Assembly: GCA_934654805.1 (NCBI GenBank)
Contig: CAKUGW010000057.1
Span: 1-18,336, forward strand
From: an uncultured Kiritimatiellota bacterium
Lineage (GTDB): Bacteria; Verrucomicrobiota; Kiritimatiellia; RFP12; UBA1067
DNA: 18,336 nucleotides
Direction: 5' to 3'
The notes beneath the pieces were generated by a model. The model was not told where the DNA came from and did not search any database. It worked only from the letters and a program-made list of their open reading frames with translations. The stretch's first letter is position 1. Each line of letters opens with the position of its first letter. The position numbers were made by a program, and so were the translations under genes. Below, one piece after another: positions 7,904 to 15,492 of this stretch.

Positions 7904-9412
7904 GTGCCGTCGGACTGACGTTCCGCGCGAACGTGGATAATGCCATCTGGCATCGGCACGTCGCCTTCGGCCCACGCAAGCGGACCGAGATGCGGCGTAA
8001 CGGTGACGTCCGTCCATCCCGGGGCGGTCGGGTTGGCCCCCAGGATCCAACGGACGATGAAGTGCAGCGGGATGGCGACCCACGAATGGTTGACGTCCAG
8101 GTTCGGCTTGACCTTCAGGTTCCAGGCCTCCATGCCCATGGTCGCACCGAAGTCGGTGCATACCAAGCCAGCTGCGGTCACCCTTCGCGAGAAGCGCGTC
8201 GAAGACGTCCTTTTCGCGTCCGCTCCGGCAAAGCCCCTCGAGGACGTAGAGCATGAAGTAGGGACTGCACTGCCGCGACCTGGACGCGACAAAATCCGCC
8301 ACAAGGTCACGCCGCACCTCCGGCACGAGTCCGAACGCGAGCGGCAGCGCGTTCGCGTGGAGGGACGAATGGCGCGAGCCCTCGCCGTCGAGGTAAAGCC
8401 CCGTGGACGGATCGGAGAACACCGCGTTGAACGTCTCGCGCATCTTCGCCTCCTTCGCGGCGAAGGCCTCCGCATCGGACGCCTTGCCGAGCGCGGACGC
8501 GAGTTCGGACATCAGCTTAAGCGCATGACAGTCGCGCTTCACATCCGTGACCAGCAGCCCGTCGGCGCGGCACTTTTCGGCGTTCAGCTTCTCGGCGACG
8601 AGCCGGTCGTACCACTTGGCCGCGAAATCGGTCTTCCCCGTCCGCTGCCAGTCGTGCCAGACCATCATGACCATGCAAAACTTGCCCTCGGTCGGCCAGG
8701 TCGGATGGTCCATCAGGCGCTCGAACGTCGCCCGCGCGATCTCCGCGTCCAACAACACCGCGTAACTCGCGAGCTGCGTCGCCAGCGAGTCACCCTCGTA
8801 GGGAATACGCTCACGGTCACCATCCACGAAGAGCCCGAACGCCGTCGACGCGGCGACCGTATGCTTCAGGAAATCCCACACCCTCTCGAGGCGCGGATCG
8901 GAACAGCGGAACGACGACTCCGAAAGGTCATAGCCGTACCGCACGGTCACGCGGCGGATGTTGTCCCAGGTGATTGCGTCAAACGGACCGTAAGCGAGCT
9001 CGACCGCACGGAACGGCATGATCGTGCCGACGTGAGGCGGGGCCGGGAGCGCACCCGCCTCGACCGAAGTGTTACGAAGGTCAATTGGAATCGGCACACG
9101 GAAGACGCCAGGATTCGTCTTGCCCTTGAGACGATGGTAGCGGATATTCGACTGGAGCGGCGGTGCCCACACCGAACAATCTCGGACGATCTCGCCGATC
9201 GCGAGGTTGTATCGGCCCGCCACTGGACTCACAAACTCTAGCCATCCGTAGGAGTCGCGTCCGAAGTCAACGAGAACGCAACTGTTCTCGTTCGTTGTGA
9301 TCGAGACCGGTCTCTCCACTGTTAGGCGGAACGCCTTCTCGGGGAACTTTACCGCACCTGCGGTCAATACGGTTAGCGTCAGCAACCCGGCAAGAACTCT
9401 TTTCCCATTCAT
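7904..9412 (-). pseudogene. GH78-like (alpha-L-rhamnosidase type) gene, frameshifted and 3'-truncated
   Basis: The 5' part from the ATG at 9412 encodes 418 residues with a signal peptide (about 1-20), a beta-sandwich region and the six-hairpin catalytic domain typical of GH78 relatives. It includes FVDGDRERIPYEGDS (195-209), the counterpart of the acidic catalytic motif. At about 8158 the frame breaks. The expected continuation is in the next frame, running TDFGATMGMEAWNL, then NHSWVAIPLHF and ILGANPTAPGW, the normal GH78 C-terminal motifs, including the Glu of EAW. One extra base near 8158 explains this; no homopolymer is there. The C-terminal frame ends abruptly at 7903 where the 117-bp repeat begins, so the last few tens of residues are missing. 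The start at 9412 has no close ribosome binding site. Likely non-functional, or a very recent break. Downstream of DUF1080 by 46 bases. Confidence 0.82.
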
Positions 9413-9458
9413 GTTAGGGCATTCAAAGGGACCTCCAGCCCACACCGCTTTTCACATC

Positions 9459-10622
9459 CTAAAAATCTCGCATGTTCGGTGCCGTTGGCTTCGGCGGCTC
9501 CCTCATCGCGTCAAGCGCCTTCTCGATCTCTGAATCGGACTTAAGCCAGCCGTCCGCAACCAGCATCTTGACAAAACGTTTGAAGGCAAAGAACTTCCGT
9601 GGATCGCCCATATCGCCTGTTCCCGCCGACAACGCCTTCAAGCACTGGCGCTCGACTTCGGGAATACGCGCCTTGACAATCCGATCCGGCTCATAGCAGT
9701 AGGACTCCCAAAGGCGAATGAACTTCTCGGCCGGATCCGTCGCCCCGTCAGCGAACGTCCGCGACTCTGCCGCCAGATTGTGGCGGAGCGTGGCGACATC
9801 ACCCTTCTTCACGCCCGGCCCGCCGCACGTTGTCTCAGCGTAGCGCGAGGGAATCCGTCGAATCCAGACGTTACGAAACGGCACGGGGTGTCCGTGGTCC
9901 TGCAGCCGGAGCGGCGCCTCGGAAACGTCGATGTGCTCGTGCGCGCGCCGACACCACTTGACCTTCCCCTCGAGCGGCCAGTTGTCCTGCACGAGGACGC
10001 CGTTGAAGAAGACGGTGAAAGATCCGGGATCCACCAGCCGCTTGCCTTCGCGATACGGCGGGTGGAATACAATGTCAAAGCTCTGCCACTCACCGGGTTT
10101 GCGGCACGGGTTGACGAGCGCCGGATGCTGTCCGTAGACCGCGCCGGCCTGTCCGTCGGCGTAGTTCGCCGGCTTCCACGGCGAACGGGACGGCTCGACC
10201 GCCGACGAGTCCAGAATCTGGATCTCGTAGCAACTCATCAGGATGACACCCGAGTTGCCCCACCCTTCCACGTCGTCGACCGGCGTCTTCCACTCGACAT
10301 GCAGCTGGCAATCGCCGAACTTCTCCGTCGTGAACGCGCCGCCGGATCCCGGCACGCAGACGAACGTGCCGTCCTCGACCTTCCACTTGCAGGGCCCGCC
10401 CTCCTTGTCGCGCCAGTTGCGCGCGATCGACTCGGGCGTGCCGTCGAAGAGGACGATTGCGTCGGATGGGATCCCGTCCTGCGGCACCGTGACCTTCACG
10501 GGATCAGGACGATTCACATCATGAACAGCCCAGGCGTGCGTGGCGTCAGGCCGGTCTCCAGACGGCTCGGCCGCGGCCATGAACGCACCGACGATGGCAA
10601 GTGCTGAAACCGATTTCTTCAC
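9459..10622 (-). CDS. DUF1080 (3-keto-disaccharide hydrolase family) protein, secreted
   Basis: A 387-residue protein of the DUF1080/PF06439 family, a LamG-like beta-sandwich. Members are now linked to cleavage of 3-keto-glycosides made by sugar oxidoreductases. After an N-terminal signal (about 1-18, ending AAAEP), the domain opens with IVLFDGTPES. It continues with WKVEDGTFVCVPGSGGAFT, FGDCQLHVEWKTP and WGNSGVILMSCYEIQILDS, then the WQSFDIVFHPP and FFNGVLVQDN strands, and closes with LRLQDHGHPVPFRNVWIRRI. The remaining C-terminal 120 residues are mostly helical and of unknown role. The start is a GTG at 10622 overlapping the Gfo/Idh/MocA stop as GTGA, with AAGGA nine bases upstream. The coupling to an oxidoreductase is the usual arrangement for an oxidation-then-cleavage module. 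It lies inside the inserted cassette. Confidence 0.92.
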   Translation of the reverse strand: MKKSVSALAIVGAFMAAAEPSGDRPDATHAWAVHDVNRPDPVKVTVPQDGIPSDAIVLFDGTPESIARNWRDKEGGPCKWKVEDGTFVCVPGSGGAFTTEKFGDCQLHVEWKTPVDDVEGWGNSGVILMSCYEIQILDSSAVEPSRSPWKPANYADGQAGAVYGQHPALVNPCRKPGEWQSFDIVFHPPYREGKRLVDPGSFTVFFNGVLVQDNWPLEGKVKWCRRAHEHIDVSEAPLRLQDHGHPVPFRNVWIRRIPSRYAETTCGGPGVKKGDVATLRHNLAAESRTFADGATDPAEKFIRLWESYCYEPDRIVKARIPEVERQCLKALSAGTGDMGDPRKFFAFKRFVKMLVADGWLKSDSEIEKALDAMREPPKPTAPNMRDF

Positions 10623-11992
10623 GAGAGCGTTCCTTTCTCAGCATTGAAGTTGAGCGTCATGTCCGGTCGCAGCATCGCGGCGTTTCCGATGAGCCCCGTT
10701 TCTGTCAGGCGCGCCGTCCAGGAGAACGCGCTGTCCGTCGGGACTCCGGCAAGGCAGGCATCGACATACTGATGCCAGTGCGACGGCGCCGTGCCAGGCT
10801 GCGGCACGTCAGGCGGCGTCGAGCCGTCCTTCATCACGCAATACGGACGCACGCCGAAGTGCGTCGAGAGGATCCACCCCTCGCTTCCCTCGATGACACG
10901 TCCCTGCGGCGGCAGGCAGCCCATGGGAGTCTTCGCCGCGACATCCTCTAGAAACGCCGGCGGCAGGAACCGCGGCTCGAGATACCGCGCGCGGTCGCCG
11001 AATCCGTCACACCATTCGACTTCAAAGGACTTACCACCGCTCGCGGCGATGCCGGGGAATGTCCAGGTGACGTGCGACATCGTCGGCCAGAACTGCTCGC
11101 GCTGCGCGGCCGTCCACCCCGCGTCTTCCGAGACCTCCGCCCGGACGGACCGGGGACTAGTCGCGCCAAGGTCGAGTCCGATCCAAACAGGACTCATCAG
11201 GTGAAGCGCGAGGTCTCCGAGCCAAGACGAGCCGAAGTCGCGAAACTTGCGCCACGTCCTCGGATGATAGACCTTCTCCGCATACGGACGGTATGCGGCT
11301 GGTCCGAGCCAGAGCTTCCAGTCCAGCGTCTCGGGGATGGGATCGGCCTCGAGCGGCAAGGCGTAGGTCTCGGGCTTCGGCGTTCCACGCCGCGTTGAAA
11401 AGAGCCACCCGTGACGCACCTCGCCGATCTTTCCGCTCTTCAGGAAGTCCGCCGTCTGACGGTCGCACTCCCAGGCGACAATCTGCGTCCCCATCTGCGT
11501 CACGGACCGCTTTTGCGCCGCGAGTTCCTCGATGGCCCGGCATTCGGAGATCTTGTGGCAGAGCGGCTTCTGCCCGTAGACATTGAGCCCTCGCTTCAGC
11601 GCCTCGAGGATGTACTGCGCATGCGTGTGGTCCGGCGTCGAGACGTTGACCGAGTCGAGCGCCGCGCCTTCCTTCTCGAACATCTCGAAGGCGTTCCGGT
11701 ATATGCGCGCGTCGGGACAAACCTCCTTCGCCTTCGTGAGGTAGTCCGCGTCGACGTCGCAGAGCGCCGTGATATGAATGTCCTTATGAGAGCGGAGTCC
11801 GTCAAGATCGGCCCGCGCCATATTACCCGTTCCAATGCAGGCGTGCGACAGGAGCTCGTTCGTCCGCCGCCGCTTGACAACAGCCGGAAAGCCAATGGTC
11901 GGTGTGAGACAGGCCCCGGCCGCCAGCCCGCGCATGAAGGCCCTTCTTGTGGTCTTCAGCTTCATAGGTCCACACGTATTCATGTTAATCAT
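10619..11992 (-). CDS. Gfo/Idh/MocA family oxidoreductase with Tat signal
   Basis: A 457-residue NAD(P)-dependent oxidoreductase of the Gfo/Idh/MocA family, expected to oxidise or reduce a hydroxyl of a sugar or cyclitol. The N terminus contains a twin-arginine signal (TRRAFMRGLAAGACL, about 15-29), so the enzyme is probably exported folded with its cofactor. The Rossmann fold is marked by ACIGTGNMA (51-59) and ITALCDVD. VNVSTPDHTH and the GQKP motif (140-143) follow, with Gln where most relatives have Glu before the conserved Lys-Pro. The C-terminal domain includes the WLGDLALHLMSPV segment typical of the secreted, DUF1080-linked branch. Start choice: the ATG at 11992 has AAGGAG about ten bases upstream. 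ATGs at 11983 and 11965 (MKLKTTRR) are in frame; the last gives a more typical Tat length. First gene of the inserted cassette, coupled to DUF1080. Confidence 0.92.
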   Translation of the reverse strand: MINMNTCGPMKLKTTRRAFMRGLAAGACLTPTIGFPAVVKRRRTNELLSHACIGTGNMARADLDGLRSHKDIHITALCDVDADYLTKAKEVCPDARIYRNAFEMFEKEGAALDSVNVSTPDHTHAQYILEALKRGLNVYGQKPLCHKISECRAIEELAAQKRSVTQMGTQIVAWECDRQTADFLKSGKIGEVRHGWLFSTRRGTPKPETYALPLEADPIPETLDWKLWLGPAAYRPYAEKVYHPRTWRKFRDFGSSWLGDLALHLMSPVWIGLDLGATSPRSVRAEVSEDAGWTAAQREQFWPTMSHVTWTFPGIAASGGKSFEVEWCDGFGDRARYLEPRFLPPAFLEDVAAKTPMGCLPPQGRVIEGSEGWILSTHFGVRPYCVMKDGSTPPDVPQPGTAPSHWHQYVDACLAGVPTDSAFSWTARLTETGLIGNAAMLRPDMTLNFNAEKGTLS

Positions 11993-12146
11993 TACTCATT
12001 TTCTCCTTGATAAACCACTGCAATTTACTATTACCATTTAATCTCCGCCCATATCACTTATTGACCTTCACCGTCTTACTCATCTTGCCATCTGCGGAGG
12101 CAGACATCATCCTTTTTGCCATCGGCACCCAAAGCGAAAGCAACCA
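11993..12146 (-). other. AT-rich cassette leader with possible gene remnant
   Basis: This 154-base stretch separates the cassette oxidoreductase from the 117-bp repeat and is the most AT-rich part of the window away from its left end. On the minus strand one frame reads VAFALGADGKKDDVC, resembling the end of a signal peptide and the start of a mature protein, before a stop. It could be the 5' remnant of another secreted-protein gene cut by the rearrangement. No clear promoter or terminator hairpin is visible. In the regulator-side repeat copy, the GH92 start codon leads to a 20-codon dead-end frame running into this region. Confidence 0.4.
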
Positions 12147-12263
12147 GCCAAAACGAAAGCGCCAATCATCAACTCTCCTCCTCCCCTACGACTTTCCGCC
12201 CGATGCGTTCCGCTCGGTCTGAAGCCTCTTCCGATAGGCCCGCGGGGACAGGCCCGTCGCCTT
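12147..12263. repeat. 117-bp direct repeat, copy 2
   Basis: Same orientation and length as 7787-7903 with a single mismatch. Here the regulator part is intact coding sequence and the GH92 part is a dead fragment: ATG at 12169 and the first seven to eight codons, then unrelated sequence. Identity ends at 12147 on the left and 12263 on the right. The two copies bracket 4243 bases, so repeat plus spacer is 4360 bases. Confidence 0.97.
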
Positions 12264-13370
12264 CATGAAGACGTAGCGCAGGGAACGCGCGTCCCGATAG
12301 CCGCACTGCGCGAAGACGGTCTCGATGCTCTTGTCGGACTCCGCCAGCAGCTGCTTCGCGCGGGCGATCCGGACGGACAGGATCTCGTCGCGGATCGGCC
12401 GCCCGGCCACGGCCTTGAAGCGATTCTCGGCCGTCCGCGTCCGCAGGCCCATCTCCCGCACGACGTCCGCCACCGTAATGCCCGAACAGGCGTTGACGCG
12501 CACGTACTCGACCGCGCGGAGGGCCAAGCGGTCAGCCCGTTCGAGCGGCCGCGTCGAGAGGCGGCGCACGATCGGCAGCGAGCCGAACGTCAGCTGGACG
12601 GGCGGCGTCTCCGGATGCCGGAGGCGTCGGGCCAGCAGACCGGCGGCCAGCTTGCCCGACCGCTCGAACGCCGGCGCCACGCTGGAGAGCGTCGGCAGCG
12701 TGTTCTCGCAGACGAGCGTGTCGTTGTCGATGCCCATGACCGCCAGCTCATCCGGCACGTCCAGCCCCACGCGCGCCGCCGCCCGCAGGACGTGCACGGC
12801 CATCTCGTCGTTCGCCGCCAGCACGCCGCACGGCCTCGGCAGCCCGGCGACGAACGCCTCCAGCCGCCGGCCGAACGCCGGTCCGTCCTCGTCCGGCGCG
12901 CCGTCCCAGGAGCGGAAGACATGCGTCCGCTTGCCCCGGCGGGACATCTCGCGCCGGAAGATGGCCTCGCGCGCCTGCGACCAGTCCCGGCGCGTCCGAT
13001 AGTGGACGTAGGCATAGTCGTCGAAATCGCGCGACAGCAGTTCCTTCAGCGCCTTCTTCACGAGCTCCTCGGAATCCTGCTGGACGACGAAGGCGTGTGT
13101 GCCGATCCGCGCGACGTCCGCATCGCAGTAGACGACCGGGCGTCCGGCAAATGCCGCCACCGGACACGCCGAGCGAAGGAGGACGCCGCCCTCGACGATG
13201 AGGCCGTCCGGCTTCCAGTAGTCCAGCAGCGCCGTCACGCTTCCCACCAGCTCGCCGACGTCAACCGCCTCAATGTGCCAGTTCTCCTTCCGCGCAACGG
13301 CGTAGATGCCCTCGAGCCGCCGGCGCCACATCATGAACGCGCTCTCGTAGAGATAGACGACCGTCTTCAT
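12186..13370 (-). CDS. XylR-type AraC family transcriptional regulator
   Basis: A 394-residue regulator. It combines a LacI/periplasmic-binding-type sensor domain (about 1-275) with a C-terminal AraC DNA-binding domain (about 285-385), the architecture of XylR and its relatives. Sensor signatures include VLAANDEMAVHVL (183-195) and VPDELAVMGIDND (205-217), the hinge-like strands of LacI-type sensors. The two helix-turn-helix units are around ITVADVVREMGL and IETVFAQCGYRDARSLRYVF, followed by the family ending KATGLSPRAYRKR. It senses a sugar, presumably one released by the locus, and should activate nearby promoters. The ATG at 13370 is chosen because it lies two bases after the GH95-like stop and gives the sensor start MKTVVYLYES; upstream extension is a shadow frame. 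The 3' end lies in the 117-bp repeat. Being inside the hydrolase operon suggests positive autoregulation, which is inference. Confidence 0.93.
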   Translation of the reverse strand: MKTVVYLYESAFMMWRRRLEGIYAVARKENWHIEAVDVGELVGSVTALLDYWKPDGLIVEGGVLLRSACPVAAFAGRPVVYCDADVARIGTHAFVVQQDSEELVKKALKELLSRDFDDYAYVHYRTRRDWSQAREAIFRREMSRRGKRTHVFRSWDGAPDEDGPAFGRRLEAFVAGLPRPCGVLAANDEMAVHVLRAAARVGLDVPDELAVMGIDNDTLVCENTLPTLSSVAPAFERSGKLAAGLLARRLRHPETPPVQLTFGSLPIVRRLSTRPLERADRLALRAVEYVRVNACSGITVADVVREMGLRTRTAENRFKAVAGRPIRDEILSVRIARAKQLLAESDKSIETVFAQCGYRDARSLRYVFMKATGLSPRAYRKRLQTERNASGGKS

Positions 13371-13372
13371 GC

Positions 13373-15471
13373 TCACTCGGCGGGCGCGCGAACGGTGACG
13401 GTCACGGCGCCGTTCAGCCGGCGGTCGCTGGCGCGACGACCGTCCGAGAGCGCGACGTTCTCGAAGGAGACGTCCTTCCACGACGCCGGGCAGCCCCGGA
13501 AGTAGCGCGGCTCGCCGTCGATCTCGTGGACGAGCAGTTCGAGGACGGCCGCCGCCGCGCCGCACTGCCCGTCCATCTGCATCACGCTCCGGCCGTGCCG
13601 GAAGTTCGTGAAGCCGTCATGCACCGCGTTGTGGTGCGAGCCATGCCCCTCGTCGCAGAAGTAGGCGTCCCACGCGCGCAGCATCTCGACCGCCGCGACC
13701 GCGTTCCCCGCGTCCGTGTGCAGCACTGACGCCCACGGCACGCACCAGCCCGTCCAGAGCCCCGTGCCCCGCAGCGCCCAGTTCGCGTAGGTCGCGTCGA
13801 GGAGCGCGCGGCTCTCCCCCTTCGCGCGCGGAATGACGTCAAACGGGAAGATGCCCGCCATGTGCGAATGGTGGCGATGGCTCTCGCTCAGGTTCACGCC
13901 CTCGAAGATCGCGATTCCACCCTCGACCGAGTTGCCCCAGACGGCCGCATCGCCCGTCGCGGCCGTGACGCGGGCGTAGCGCGGCAGACGGCGGAGGACG
14001 TCTGCCCAGCGCGGATCGGGCGCCTCGCCCAGCAGCTCCGCCGCCGCGACGAGGTCGCGCGCGAGCCGGTGGCAGGCCGCGAGCTGGAAGCTCGGATTCC
14101 GCCCAACGGCACGGCGGAAGTCGCTGCCCATCCACTCCGGGCTCGGCCCGAGCGGCAGCGCGAGCGCGCCGTTCGGCGTCTCCTCCAGCATCGCGAGATA
14201 GACGTTCATCGCGCCCTTCATGAAGTCGTAGGCCGCTTCCCGCAGGAAGCCCACGTCGCCCGAATAGCGCACGGCGCGGAACATGTGCGCGGCCATCCAG
14301 GCCGTCGAGGCGTGGTCGATCGTGCCCGTCCAGAAGCCGCCGATGCAGACGCCCCGGTCGTCGACGGAATGCGGCAGCACATAGCCGTCGTCGATGCCCG
14401 CGAACTTGCGCGCGTTCTCCCGGAGGCGCGGCCGCCACGAGAGGATCATGCGGAAGAGCGGCTTCAGGTTGCGAAGTGCCCGCCCCGATAGGCCGGCGCA
14501 TAGCATTCCTGGACGTTGATGTTGAAGTGGTAGTCGCCGTTCCACGGCACAAGGCGGTCATCCTCCAGCCACGGGCCCTGCAAGCCCACCGGCACGCCGT
14601 CCGGATCGGTCATCGCCCCGAAGCGGTAAAGCCCGTAGTCGAAGAGACGCTGCAGAACCGGATCGGGCACGGAGACCCGCGCGCCCTCCGCCCAGAAGCG
14701 CGCCCACTGCGCGCGCGACTCCGCCGCCACGCGGCCGAACGGGACGACGGCCGCCCGCGCCGCGTTGCCGCGCCGCGTCGCGACCGCGAGTTCGCGGCCC
14801 TTCTGCGCAAAGTCGAGCGAGACCGACGGATCGGCCGGAAGCGCCCAGTCGAAGCCGTCCGCACGCAGCGTCGGCGCGACGAACCCCAGCGGCGCGAGGG
14901 CCTCGCGGGCAAGCGGCTGCGCCATCGCGGGGACGGCCTCGACCGCGTAGGGAAGCCCTTCCGGGAAGCGGATCGCGAACGCGCGCGACGCCTTCGACAT
15001 CGCGAGCTCAAGGACGCGTCCGTCCGCGAGGACGATCGTGCCGAGGCCCGTGCGCGTGTCCAGCTCGCCGCGCGCAAGCGTTGCGCCGGACATCTTCACG
15101 ACGACGCGCCCCAGCGGCAGCAGGTACGGATTGCGCGGCTCTCCGGCGGGCGTCTCCTTTCTGAAGAGGGCGAGGAGCCGATCCTTCTCGCCCGCCCGCC
15201 AGAGGCAGACGACGTTCGTGTAGCTCTGCGCGTCCGTCCACGGATAGCCGCCCCGGTGGTCCCAGAGGTCGGCCCGCCCGACGGTGAGGCGCAGCTCGTC
15301 GCCGCCGCCCCAGACGAGCACGCCCGTCACGCCGTCCGCAAACGCCAGGCCCTCATGACAGTTCCCGAGCCTCGGAAAGTCCCAGAGGATCCGCCCCGCC
15401 GCCTCCGCCCCGGCAAAGGACGAGAGAACGCCGCAACACACCCACGCCGATAAGAAGATTGCCTTTCTCAT
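13373..15471 (-). pseudogene. GH95-like hydrolase gene with a frameshift
   Basis: From the ATG at 15471 the product begins with a signal peptide (about 1-25) and an N-terminal beta-sandwich. It reaches WNGDYHFNINVQECYAPAY (about 310-328), the entry to the (alpha/alpha)6 barrel of GH95 and related enzymes. The frame then ends at 14464. The rest continues in another frame: NLKPLFRMIL, then GFWTGTIDHASTAWMAAHMF, FMKGAMNVYLAML, SPEWMGSD, ESHRHHSHMAGIFPFD and QMDGQCGAAAAVLELL, all equivalent to GH95 motifs. Loss of one base at about 14470-14473 (TTCGC-AACC) restores a single protein of roughly 700 residues. No homopolymer is present, so a real mutation is plausible, but an assembly error is not excluded. 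GH95 members are alpha-L-fucosidases or alpha-L-galactosidases; with fucU nearby, fucose is the likely product. It is 21 bases after GH13 and 2 bases before the regulator. Confidence 0.75.
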
Positions 15472-15492
15472 TGTCAGTCTTGTTCCTTTAAT

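Noticed and set aside
5998..8256. Long plus-strand open frame (752 codons) opposite GH92 number 2
   Set aside because: It is antisense to GH92 and crosses the rearrangement junction; composition is that of a shadow frame, with no recognisable domain.
5773..8475. A 900-residue fusion of GH78 C terminus and GH92
   Set aside because: The middle part is regulator sequence in the wrong frame, and GH92 has its own strong ribosome binding site at 7809. The fusion is an accident of the rearrangement.
7787..12263. Insertion sequence or composite transposon with terminal repeats
   Set aside because: The 117-bp repeats are coding parts of two local genes, not transposon ends, and no transposase or integrase gene lies between them.
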